Source of the DNA: Phycisphaerales bacterium
GTDB lineage: Bacteria > Planctomycetota > Phycisphaerae > Phycisphaerales > SM1A02
Reading direction: 5' to 3'
Assembly: GCA_020427625.1 (NCBI GenBank)
Contig: JAGQOI010000425.1
Coordinates: 1-6,454, forward strand
Length of the DNA: 6,454 nucleotides
The notes under the pieces were generated by a model. It saw only the letters and a list, made by a program, of their open reading frames with translations. It searched no databases and was not told the origin of the DNA. Below, in pieces: positions 1-5,949 of the stretch. Position 1 is the first letter of the stretch; each line of letters begins with the position of its first letter. The translations under genes were made by a program, and so were the position numbers.

Positions 1-31
1 GGTGACGATCAGGGGAGGTGGGAGCGGTGGT

Positions 32-757
32 TCAGCCGCCGTCGGGCCGGGTCGTGGCGCCCTTGCCGTCGTCGGCGCCTTCCTCGGCCTTCTTCCTGGC
101 GGCCTCGGCTTCGGCGACGAGGGCATCGGCGTCGGCCTTGGAGATGTGACGGACGGTGCGGATCTGAACCGGCTCCATGGGAACGTTCTGGAGGGTCTGT
201 CCGGCGGGGGTCGCGGCGTTGTGGGTGGCCACGGTCGCGATGAGGTCGACGACGGGCATGCCGACGATGACCTTCCCGAAGACGGCGTAACCGGCGCTGC
301 CGGGGTAGGCGTCGAGGTTCGGGTTGTCCTTGTGGTTGATGTAGAACTGCGAGGTGGCGGAGTTCGGGTCGGCGGTCCGGGCCATGGCGATGGTCCCGCG
401 CTTGTTGGAGAGCCCGTTGCTCGCCTCGTTGCGGATCGGGAGGTCGGTGCGCTTCTGCTCCAGGGTCTCGGTGAAGCCGCCGCCCTGGATCATGAAGCGC
501 GGGATGACCCGGTGGAAGATCGTGCCGTCGTAGAACTTGCGATCCGCGTAGCGGAGGAAGTTCTGCACCGAGTGCGGCGCCTTCGCGCGATTCAGTTCGA
601 GGACGATGACGCCGGAGGACGTCTCCATCTTCACGTACTCCAGATCCGACGGCGCGGGCGCGTCCGGCGGCGCCGGGGCGGTCGAGAGCTGAGCGATCGC
701 GGCGGGCGCGAGGGCGAGGGCGAGGAGCAGGGACAGCGTTCGGATCAGCGTCGACAT
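32..757 (-). CDS. ppiA: Exported cyclophilin-type peptidyl-prolyl cis-trans isomerase (PpiA-like)
   Basis: This 241-residue protein should catalyse cis-trans isomerisation of Xaa-Pro bonds in exported proteins. Residues 1-22 look like a Sec signal peptide: Arg6, a Leu/Ala-rich core, and a likely cut after AIA. A short Pro/Ala linker (about 23-38) precedes the cyclophilin fold (about 39-203). Visible family motifs are FHRVIPRFMIQGGGF at 81-95, with catalytic Arg83 plus Phe88, Met89 and Gln91. Others are GTIAMARTADPNSATSQFYIN in two parts at 121-141 and YAVFGKVIVGM at 157-167. The order and wording closely follow E. coli periplasmic PpiA. Beyond the fold, residues 205-241 form an Ala/Glu/Lys-rich tail ending in Gly/Asp/Thr, which PpiA lacks. 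The ATG lies 10 nt after a GGGAG ribosome site (plus-strand CTCCC at 768-772). The gene is divergent from asnB. Family assignment is secure; substrates and orthology to ppiA are inferred. Confidence 0.93.
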   Translation of the reverse strand: MSTLIRTLSLLLALALAPAAIAQLSTAPAPPDAPAPSDLEYVKMETSSGVIVLELNRAKAPHSVQNFLRYADRKFYDGTIFHRVIPRFMIQGGGFTETLEQKRTDLPIRNEASNGLSNKRGTIAMARTADPNSATSQFYINHKDNPNLDAYPGSAGYAVFGKVIVGMPVVDLIATVATHNAATPAGQTLQNVPMEPVQIRTVRHISKADADALVAEAEAARKKAEEGADDGKGATTRPDGG

Positions 758-931
758 GGGGTCTGTTCTCCCGATTGAGCCAGTCTGGGGTGGGGCGCGC
801 GGCCGGTGGCCGGGCGGTGCATCATCTTACGACGGGTCGGCGGCGGGATCGATTCCCCGATTCCTCCGTTTTCAAAGGGGGTCGACGATTGTGCCGATGG
901 CGCGGGTCCACCCACGACGGAGGACTCGCGC
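758..931. other. Divergent intergenic region between ppiA-like gene and asnB
   Basis: These 174 bp separate two divergent genes and must hold both promoters, but I cannot place either with confidence. On the minus strand TAAGAT (plus ATCTTA at 824-829) could be a -10 for the isomerase; no good -35 sits 16-18 bp before it. A 5-bp inverted repeat, CGGCC-GGT-GGCCG (800-812), would lie in the isomerase leader. The asnB side holds a repeat-like motif at 863-881 and a clear ribosome site, GGAGG at 919-923. Confidence 0.5.
863..881. repeat. Short imperfect palindrome resembling a dispersed CCTCC/GGGGG repeat
   Basis: CCTCC, GTTTTCAAA and GGGGG form an imperfect inverted repeat (one T-G pair) about 50 bp before asnB. 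Read in the asnB frame it gives the peptide IPPFSKG. Similar PPFSKGG-type peptides are a known by-product of dispersed intergenic palindromes of the CCCCCTTT...AAAGGGGG type in many bacteria. Here there is only one degraded copy, so membership of such a family is a guess. Confidence 0.25.
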
Positions 932-2785
932 ATGTGCGGCATACTCGGCGTCATCGCCACCCGCGGACGAACTCCGTCAATCGACGAGGCGACATTCGTC
1001 CGCCTCCGGGACCGCATGACCCAGCGAGGGCCGGACGATGCCGGGCTCTGGCGGGACGGTCAGGCGTGGATCGGGCACCGTCGTCTGTCGGTGCTGGATC
1101 CGGCGCGCGGGCATCAGCCGATGGTCTTCGAAGGCGGGCGGCCGGAGGACACGATCGTCCTGACCTACAACGGCGAGCTCTACAACCATCCGGACCTGCG
1201 CCGGGAGCTCGAATCGCGCGGGCACCGGTTCCGCACGACGTGTGACGCCGAGACGGTGCTGCACGCGATCGCGGAATGGGGTCCGGACGCGTACCGCAGG
1301 TTTCGGGGCATGTTCGCGCTCGCCGCGTACGAGCCGGGCCGACAGCGGATCACGCTGGCGCGGGATCCGCTCGGGATCAAGCCGCTGCACTACGCGATGA
1401 TCGGGATCGGCGGCGCTCATGAACTCGCGTTCGCGAGCGAGGTCCTGCCGCTGGTGGATCATCCGCATCTCGCGGTGCAGCCGGACTGGATGACGGTGAG
1501 CGCGTACCTGACGACGATCCGCACGACGCTGGGATCGCGGAGTCTGTTCCAGGGCGTGTCGGTGCTTCAGCCCGGCGAGGTCCTCGTGTACGCGCTCGAT
1601 ACGGACATGCCGACCGTCGTCGACTCGCGTGAACTCACGATCGAGCCGTCGGATGACGGCGCGGGCACGTTCGAGGCGTCGGTCGATCGGGCGCGGACGG
1701 TGGTCGAGGACTCGGTGCGGGCGCACCTGCTCAGCGACGTGCCGGTGTGCGCGCTGTTGTCGGGCGGGCTGGACAGTTCGATCATCGCGTCGATCGCGTG
1801 CGAGGCGCGAGGCGACCTGCTCACCTTCTGCGCCGGCGCGGAGAGCGACGCGACGGACGACGATCTGTCGATCGCGCCGCAGGTCGCAGCCGCGCTGGGG
1901 ACCGAACACCACAACGTGCGCCTCGATGCGGATGCGTTCCACCAGATGTGGCCGGCGATGATCCGGCAACTCGGGGTGCCGCTGAGCACGCCGAACGAGG
2001 TCGCGATCTACGCGGTGTCGGCGGTGCTGTCGACGCTGGCGAAGGTGGTGCTGTCGGGCGAAGGCGCGGACGAGTTGTTTGCGGGATACGGGACGGCGAT
2101 GGATGCCGCGGCGGCGTACGTCCGGCATCCGTTCGATGCGCAGGGCGGGCCGATCGCGCCCGGGCTGTTTCATCTCGCGTCGATCTCATGGATTCCGCTG
2201 CACCGGAAGGCGGAGATCCTGACGCCGGCGGTGCTCGGGGCGTCGGGTCACGATCTGGCACTGGTCGATTCGATGTCGGAGACGTTCGAGGCGGAGGGCG
2301 GTCGCGAGGCGGGCGTGCGGGCGTTCCTGGGGATGCATCGGCATCACAACCTGGCCGGTCTGCTCGGGCGTCTGGATACGGCGACGATGCTCACGTCGGT
2401 CGAGGGTCGGACGCCGTTCGCGGACATCGAGGTGGCGCGATGTGCCGCCGCGATGCCGCTCGATCACCTGTTCCGGTCGGAACCGGGCACTGACGGTGGC
2501 GGGACGACGACGGCGACGGCGACGGAGACGAAGCGGGTGTTGCGGGCGGCATTCGAATCGCGTCTGCCGGCGGTCGCGGTCCAGCGTCCGAAGGCGAGTT
2601 TCCCGCTCCCGTTCCGGGACTGGCTCGATCCGCATCGCGAGGTGCTGGATCGGAGCGGGTCGGTGCGATCGGTGTTCAGCGCGTCGGTGATCGACGAACT
2701 GAAGCGGGACGGCGCGAACGCGAACTGGGCGACGGCCTGGCCGCTGCTCAACATCGCGCAGTGGATGGCGATGATCTGGGACTGA
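932..2785 (+). CDS. asnB: Asparagine synthetase, glutamine-hydrolysing (AsnB family)
   Basis: This enzyme is expected to convert aspartate, glutamine and ATP to asparagine, glutamate, AMP and PPi in the cytoplasm. The 617-residue product begins MCGILG, so removal of Met exposes the Ntn nucleophile Cys2. That, plus GGAGG at 919-923 with 8 nt spacing, fixes this start over an in-frame ATG 126 nt upstream. Class II glutaminase motifs: RRLSVLD at 50-56, YNGELYNH at 79-86, CDAE at 104-107, ARDPLGIKPLHY at 143-154. Synthetase motifs: PP-loop SGGLDSS at 277-283, LSGEGADELFAGY at 374-386, EGRTPFAD at 491-498, RPKASFPLP ahead of WL at 552-565. All key residues are present. Length fits the roughly 600-residue class rather than the 554-residue E. 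coli form. A Thr/Ala-rich insertion lies at about 517-533. It stands alone, so it may supply asparagine; a role as an amidotransferase on another acceptor is not excluded. Confidence 0.93.
   Translation: MCGILGVIATRGRTPSIDEATFVRLRDRMTQRGPDDAGLWRDGQAWIGHRRLSVLDPARGHQPMVFEGGRPEDTIVLTYNGELYNHPDLRRELESRGHRFRTTCDAETVLHAIAEWGPDAYRRFRGMFALAAYEPGRQRITLARDPLGIKPLHYAMIGIGGAHELAFASEVLPLVDHPHLAVQPDWMTVSAYLTTIRTTLGSRSLFQGVSVLQPGEVLVYALDTDMPTVVDSRELTIEPSDDGAGTFEASVDRARTVVEDSVRAHLLSDVPVCALLSGGLDSSIIASIACEARGDLLTFCAGAESDATDDDLSIAPQVAAALGTEHHNVRLDADAFHQMWPAMIRQLGVPLSTPNEVAIYAVSAVLSTLAKVVLSGEGADELFAGYGTAMDAAAAYVRHPFDAQGGPIAPGLFHLASISWIPLHRKAEILTPAVLGASGHDLALVDSMSETFEAEGGREAGVRAFLGMHRHHNLAGLLGRLDTATMLTSVEGRTPFADIEVARCAAAMPLDHLFRSEPGTDGGGTTTATATETKRVLRAAFESRLPAVAVQRPKASFPLPFRDWLDPHREVLDRSGSVRSVFSASVIDELKRDGANANWATAWPLLNIAQWMAMIWD
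2503..2531 (+). repeat. GAC/GGC-type triplet microrepeat within asnB
   Basis: A run built from GAC, GGC and GAG triplets encodes the low-complexity peptide TTTATATET (residues 525-533). It lies between the LFRS segment and KRVLRAAF, where relatives normally have a short connection. Replication slippage is a likely origin. The frame is intact. Confidence 0.6.
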
Positions 2786-2790
2786 CGACC

Positions 2791-2856
2791 CGGGATCGAC
2801 GATCGACGGTCCGGGACCGACGCCCGCGAGCGACCGGCCCCCGCGACCCGATCCCG
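2791..2856. repeat. Nested inverted repeat between convergent asnB and sigma genes
   Basis: CGGGATCG at 2791-2798 is matched by CGATCCCG at 2849-2856 (8 bp, perfect). Inside lies a second palindrome, CGGTCC-G-GGACCG at 2807-2819. The element starts 6 bp after the asnB stop, within the 139-bp convergent gap. Position suggests a two-way transcription end, but neither strand has a T-run after an arm, so a classical intrinsic terminator is not shown. The 2857-2924 stretch shows nothing recognisable. Confidence 0.35.
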
Positions 2857-2924
2857 CATGATGACGCCGAGTACCGATCGATCCGCGGCTGATCGCCACT
2901 GATTCGCGACGGATCCACGACCGA

Positions 2925-3839
2925 CTACGGAAGCAGCAGGGTGTCCTGTTCGACGGCGCGGGTGAACCGTGCCTTGAGGCTGCGCTTGATGTCGCCGAGT
3001 CGCTGGGAGACGCGGGACTCGGAGATGCCGAGCGCGGCACCGATTTCCGACATGGTGAGTCGTTCGTAGTAGTAGAGGGTGACGATGAGGCGGTCGCTGC
3101 GCTCCATGCCGCGGGTGATCCAGGCCTTGAGGTCGGTCTTCTCGACTTCGGTGAGGGGGGACTCCTGGGTCGGATCGGAGAGGGTCTCGATGGACGGTCC
3201 GTCGGCGGGGTCGTCCGCCGACGGCGAGGAGAGGGTCGGGATGGAGACGGTCATGGGCGCGCCGGCGGCGTCGACGAATCGTCGGAACGCGCGATGGTCG
3301 TCGGCGAGTCGGAGTCCGAGGGCCTCGCAGAGTTCGTGATCGGTGGGTCGTCGTCCGTGGACGGTGGTGAATCCGTCCATGGCGCGCTGGTATCGCTTCT
3401 GGCGATCGCGGGTGGTGCGGGGGACGGGATCGTTGGCGCGAAGGTGGTCGAAGATGCGGCCACGGATGACGAGGACGGAGTACTGCTCGAAGGCGACGCC
3501 GCGGTCGGGGTCGTAGCCTTCGATGGCTTCGAGGAGGCCGATCGACGCAAGTTGTCGGATGTCGTCGATATCGATCTGCGCGGGGAGTTGTCGGTGGACG
3601 CGGTCGGCGATGCGCCGGACGTGTCGGTTCATGTAGTGTTCGGCGATGCGGTTGCGGAGCGTTTCGCCACCGAAGGCGCGGTACTCGTCCCAGAGGTCGC
3701 GGATGCACACCTCGCCGGGACGCGCGTCGGCGCGGGCGGCGGGATCGCGCGAGACATCGACATCGACCGTCGATCGCGACGACGCGACGGGTCCGTTCGA
3801 TTGGGTTGCGCGCAGATGCGTCGCGAGGACGACTGCCAT
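2925..3839 (-). CDS. RNA polymerase sigma factor, FliA/WhiG (sigma-28-like) family
   Basis: This 304-residue protein should direct core RNA polymerase to a specific promoter class. Residues 61-137 match sigma region 2: LRNRIAEHYMNRHVRRIADRV, then IDIDDIRQLASIGLLEAIEGYD and FEQYSVLVIRGRIFDHLR. Residues 139-190 fit region 3, including GRRPTDHELCEALGL at 162-176. Residues 233-293 are region 4, with YYYERLTMSEIGAALGISES at 256-275 followed by RVSQR as the -35-binding helix-turn-helix. This wording is typical of FliA/WhiG factors rather than ECF or primary sigmas. It is longer than the usual 240-260 residues: about 45 extra at the N-terminus, and an acidic, Ser/Pro-rich linker (196-230) between regions 3 and 4. 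The ATG follows GGAG (plus CTCC at 3847-3850) by 7 nt; nearby upstream ATGs are out of frame. No flagellar gene is adjacent, so the regulon cannot be named. The leader carries a repeat and hairpin cluster. Confidence 0.9.
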   Translation of the reverse strand: MAVVLATHLRATQSNGPVASSRSTVDVDVSRDPAARADARPGEVCIRDLWDEYRAFGGETLRNRIAEHYMNRHVRRIADRVHRQLPAQIDIDDIRQLASIGLLEAIEGYDPDRGVAFEQYSVLVIRGRIFDHLRANDPVPRTTRDRQKRYQRAMDGFTTVHGRRPTDHELCEALGLRLADDHRAFRRFVDAAGAPMTVSIPTLSSPSADDPADGPSIETLSDPTQESPLTEVEKTDLKAWITRGMERSDRLIVTLYYYERLTMSEIGAALGISESRVSQRLGDIKRSLKARFTRAVEQDTLLLP

Positions 3840-3905
3840 CGTGCATCTCCATGACGATGCTCAGGTCGTGCCGCCGCCATCCATGACGGCCGAACCTACA
3901 CCCAT

Positions 3906-3958
3906 CGGAAGATTCTCCCATCTTCCGTGTGATGTTCTCCGAAAATCCGAAAAATCGG
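3906..3958 (-). promoter_or_regulatory. Repeat and hairpin cluster upstream of the sigma gene
   Basis: Three elements sit together 67-119 nt before the sigma start. First, CGGAAGA (3906-3912) and TCTTCCG (3921-3927) form a perfect 7-bp inverted repeat with an 8-nt loop. Second, TCCGAAAA occurs twice in tandem (3938-3945 and 3946-3953). Third, CCGA-AAAA-TCGG at 3947-3958 is a 4-bp palindrome. The A/T runs stand out against GC-rich surroundings. Placement suggests an operator, curved promoter DNA or a 5'-UTR hairpin. No transcription start can be set from sequence alone, so the function is inferred. Confidence 0.4.
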
Positions 3959-4024
3959 CGCGCGACGGTGACTCGGCGCAAGGTTCGCAACACGCACCAG
4001 ATGGAGCGTCGACGGACGACGGGT

Positions 4025-4050
4025 GCGCGCGACGCCGCGCGCGAGCGCGC
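4025..4050. repeat. Alternating GC (GCGCGC) tract
   Basis: A purine/pyrimidine-alternating stretch contains GCGCGC at 4025-4030 and again at 4036-4041, with a further GCGCGC at 4045-4050. The copies are self-complementary and can pair with one another. Such sequence can adopt left-handed DNA or a small cruciform. No gene covers it. Confidence 0.4.
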
Positions 4051-4132
4051 CAAGACGATGCGTGTCGAACGTGAGAAGAGGCGGCGAGGAGAGAGACGCC
4101 CGTGGCGGAGAACTGAAGCACCGGGAGAGGGG

Positions 4133-4196
4133 ATCCCGCGGGACCGGCATCGTCGCTGACACCGAATGTGTGACAGCGACGATCCGGCCGCGGGAT
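4133..4196. repeat. Long imperfect hairpin (26 paired positions in 64 nt)
   Basis: Hand pairing from outside in: ATCCCGCGG (4133-4141) with CCGCGGGAT (4188-4196), 9 bp. After a 2-nt bulge (4142-4143), CCGG (4144-4147) pairs with CCGG (4184-4187). After one bulged C (4148), ATCGTCGCTG (4149-4158) pairs with CAGCGACGAT (4174-4183), 10 bp. Then come an A-A mismatch, CAC/GTG (4160-4162 with 4170-4172), and a 7-nt loop (4163-4169). It begins about 115 nt after the stop of the 420-codon minus-strand gene. No T-run follows on either strand, so it is not a standard intrinsic terminator. It could be a transcript-end or stability structure, a dispersed palindromic repeat, or a small RNA; the sequence alone cannot decide. 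Confidence 0.7.
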
Positions 4197-4217
4197 TATC
4201 GGTCGCGGGGATTCGCT

Positions 4218-4249
4218 GCGGAGACACGAAGCGCACGGAGCGGAGACGG
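4218..4249 (+). repeat. Purine-rich GGAGACACGAAG-type intergenic repeat, degenerate
   Basis: The plus strand reads GCGGAGACACGAAG, then GCGCACGGAGCGGAGACGG. This resembles a widespread purine-rich intergenic repeat seen in several bacterial phyla, whose translation gives AETRRARR-like peptides; here one frame gives AAETRSARSGDG. Only one degenerate copy is visible. It lies between the long hairpin and the end of the 420-codon gene. Confidence 0.3.
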
Positions 4250-4311
4250 GGTTGAAGATCGCGCGTCGGCGTTGGAGTTGGTCGGTGCGGGGCGACGCGT
4301 TTGGCGCCGTC

Positions 4312-5574
4312 TCAGGTACCGGGTGCGGACGGCGGCGTGAACGCCATGGTGACCTGGCTGCCGTAGACGGGGTAGTCGATGCGACAGCGGTGGCCGCGGA
4401 AGGCCGCGTCGTCCCATCCCATCCGGTCGAACACGAGTTGCAACATCTCGACGTAGCGCGGCACGACGGAGGTGCGGAACGCGGGCAGGCCGCGGCCCAG
4501 GTCCTGGACGGACTCGGCGAGGTCGAGCCGATCGATGTCGCGGCTGCGATCGTTCACGCTGGCGACGCCGTCGAACGCGGTGTCGTAGAGGAACAGGTCC
4601 GGCGACTGTCCGGCGTAGACATCCTCGTGCAGGAGGGCATCGAAGAGGAGGGCCTTGGCGGGCGTGCTGATCTCGGCGAACACGTGGCCGCGCCGACCGG
4701 AGCCGGCCGGCACGTATCGCTCGATTTCGTTGCGGTTGACTTCGGCGAAGACGAGGTCGACGCCGGAGCGTGGCCCGAAGGCATCTCCGCCGAGGGTGTA
4801 GAGGACGACGTCGCCGATGCGATGGATCTCGAGCGGCGCGAGCGGAGACGAACAGAACGCATCGAGTCTGAGGTGTTCGGGGGTTTCGATCGGCTCTCCC
4901 TCGAGCGTCGTGGGGCGTCGCGGCGACTCGTCGTGGTCCATTCGTCGGGAGGCGAGTTTGACGGTGGCGCCGGGTCGCATGCGCTGGAGGCCGAGCATGC
5001 CGAAGAGCCAGACGATGTCGAGACGTTCTCCGCCGGCGGAGGGATGAAGCAGGACGGTTCCGAGCGTGAGGTCGGCGTAGACGCCGCGGATATGGCTCAT
5101 GGCCTTGAAGGCCGATTGCTTTCGTCGGAGTTCGAATTCGTCCCTGGCCTCGGGGAGCCAGGCGCTGATCATGGCGTCGAGGCCGCCGCGATCACCGGCA
5201 TCGTGTCGGATGAGGGATTCGAAGCGATCGACGGCATCGCCGGCGCGGGCGATGGTGTCGGCATCGACCCCGAGTCGGGACGCCGCGCGGATCACCCGTC
5301 GCAGCGGCTCCGGACCGGGCGCGAGATGGGCGACGGCGAGGGGATCGCGGGCGCGGGCGGCCTTGAGCAGTCGGCTGGCGAGGACCTTGTCGATGCCGAG
5401 GGTGCGTGCGAGTTCCATCGGGCCGCGCGGACCTCCGGGGATGGCTTCGAGGAGGATGTCGATGGATACGGACAGGCGGTGTCCGACGTCGGTGATGCGC
5501 TGTTCGAGGGCGGCGCCATCGCTGGGCGAGAGGGTTCGATCGGTCCGGTGGTCGTTGGGGGTGTGGGTCGGCAT
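4312..5574 (-). CDS. Uncharacterised protein with N-terminal winged-helix-like region
   Basis: I do not recognise a named family for this 420-residue protein, although the sequence looks like a conserved planctomycete type. It has no signal peptide or membrane segment, so it is probably cytoplasmic. Residues 50-74, GPMELARTLGIDKVLASRLL and onward, resemble a helix-turn-helix of MarR/IclR style. Next comes PLAVAHLAPGPEPLRRVI (78-95), a helical middle (96-165), and a larger C-terminal body with mixed hydrophobic strands (165-415) and no catalytic motif I can name. It could be a regulator with a sensor domain, but that is inference. The start is uncertain. An in-frame TTG at 5634 would add 20 Pro/Ser-rich residues. 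I chose the ATG at 5574 because it is the canonical codon, although neither site has a clear ribosome motif. The reverse-strand frame covering it looks like an antisense shadow. Confidence 0.75.
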   Translation of the reverse strand: MPTHTPNDHRTDRTLSPSDGAALEQRITDVGHRLSVSIDILLEAIPGGPRGPMELARTLGIDKVLASRLLKAARARDPLAVAHLAPGPEPLRRVIRAASRLGVDADTIARAGDAVDRFESLIRHDAGDRGGLDAMISAWLPEARDEFELRRKQSAFKAMSHIRGVYADLTLGTVLLHPSAGGERLDIVWLFGMLGLQRMRPGATVKLASRRMDHDESPRRPTTLEGEPIETPEHLRLDAFCSSPLAPLEIHRIGDVVLYTLGGDAFGPRSGVDLVFAEVNRNEIERYVPAGSGRRGHVFAEISTPAKALLFDALLHEDVYAGQSPDLFLYDTAFDGVASVNDRSRDIDRLDLAESVQDLGRGLPAFRTSVVPRYVEMLQLVFDRMGWDDAAFRGHRCRIDYPVYGSQVTMAFTPPSAPGT

Positions 5575-5741
5575 GGGTGGAGCGGGCGAGGGTGCGGTCC
5601 GTATGGACGGCGACCAATTGGACCGAACGGGCAACGGACGGGATGGGACGGCACGGGACGCTCGGATCGGCCGCGGCCCGGCCCGCCCATCCTATCCGGA
5701 ACGGCGTGTCCAAGCACCTTCAAAAAATGTTTCCCTGAAAC
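5575..5741. other. Upstream half of the divergent intergenic region
   Basis: This part should hold the promoter of the 420-codon minus-strand gene. I see an 8-bp palindrome, CCAATTGG, at 5614-5621 (a possible operator) and a pentanucleotide repeat at 5634-5660. An A-run at 5722-5727 belongs better to the plus-strand promoter. No convincing minus-strand -35/-10 pair is visible. Confidence 0.4.
5634..5660 (+). repeat. Degenerate ACGGG pentanucleotide tandem repeat
   Basis: Successive units read ACGG, ACGGG, ATGGG, ACGGC, ACGGG and ACG, giving about five copies of a 5-bp unit. It lies just upstream of the 420-codon gene, at the alternative TTG start. It may be simple slippage sequence. Confidence 0.5.
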
Positions 5742-5769
5742 TTGACGGGAGCGTCGGAGGCTCTACGAT
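5742..5769 (+). promoter_or_regulatory. Sigma-70-type promoter for the secreted-protein gene
   Basis: TTGACG (5742-5747) is followed after 16 bp by TACGAT (5764-5769). This is five of six matches at -35 and four of six at -10. A run of six A residues (5722-5727) lies about 14 bp upstream, as in an UP element, and stands out in GC-rich sequence. The predicted start near 5776 gives a leader of about 174 nt before the ATG at 5950. Confidence 0.6.
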
Positions 5770-5775
5770 GCGGTG

Positions 5776-5949
5776 CCGGCGAGCCGGTCGGGGGATTCGA
5801 CGGCGAGTCCCCGGCCGACGGCCATGCTCGCCGACTCGGGCACGGACCCGCCACTCACGCATCGGCGTCCATCGTCCACGGACGCCGGTCGGACACCGGT
5901 CGCTCGTCGTCCGTTCCTTCCCCGACCCCGACCCCCAGGAGCCATCACC
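5776..5949 (+). other. Long structured 5' leader of the secreted-protein gene
   Basis: The leader contains CGGCGAG (5801-5807) paired with CTCGCCG (5827-5833), a 7-bp stem enclosing a smaller GGCC-GAC-GGCC hairpin (5813-5823). A second hairpin is CCGGT-CGGAC-ACCGG (5885-5899). A strong ribosome site, AGGAG at 5937-5941, lies 8 nt before the start. No known riboswitch core is recognised. Frames inside it are Arg-rich and overlap the real start. Confidence 0.4.

Larger units (their letters stand above)
3840..4311. other. 472-bp intergenic region without a convincing gene
   Basis: The open frames here are Arg/Ser/Ala-rich, lack ribosome sites and match no family I know. The stretch should hold the sigma gene's promoter and leader near 3840-3960 and the 3' end of the 420-codon gene near 4200-4311. 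I could not identify a convincing -35/-10 pair for the sigma gene. It is rich in structure: see the entries at 3906-3958, 4025-4050, 4133-4196 and 4218-4249. The two minus-strand genes flanking it are therefore probably separate transcription units. Confidence 0.6.

Noticed and set aside
2..778. A 258-codon plus-strand frame opposite the cyclophilin
   Set aside because: Gly/Val/Arg-rich antisense shadow; the cyclophilin motifs on the minus strand are unmistakable.
806..931. A 42-codon upstream extension of asnB
   Set aside because: The catalytic Cys must directly follow the initiator Met, and the GGAGG site is spaced for the ATG at 932.
3854..3871. Sigma-54-like site on the minus strand (GGCACG, then GCA at the right spacing)
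   Set aside because: GG and GC spacing fits, but the two T residues before GC are missing, and the implied start would fall within the ribosome site of the sigma gene.
3896..4162. An 88-codon minus-strand frame in the gap
   Set aside because: Ser/Arg/Ala-rich, no ribosome site, no motif, and it crosses the regulatory repeat cluster.
4196..4203. ACCGATAA on the minus strand, close to the FliA -10 GCCGATAA
   Set aside because: No TAAA-like -35 lies about 15 nt upstream, it overlaps the edge of the long hairpin, and no gene follows closely.
2464..4236. A 590-codon minus-strand frame spanning the sigma gene and gap
   Set aside because: It is Arg/His/Pro-rich throughout, overlaps the well-supported sigma factor in another frame, and crosses into antisense asnB.
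5722..5741. Minus-strand GTTTC-AGG-GAAAC followed by a T-run, like a weak terminator
   Set aside because: The stem is only 5 bp and A/T-rich, and no minus-strand gene ends here. The A-run is better explained as part of the plus-strand promoter.
4252..5745. A 497-codon plus-strand frame opposite the 420-codon gene
   Set aside because: Its product is a monotonous Gly/Asp/Val/Glu/Ala mix without motifs, as expected from reading antisense to a GC-rich gene. The minus-strand frame has varied, fold-like composition.
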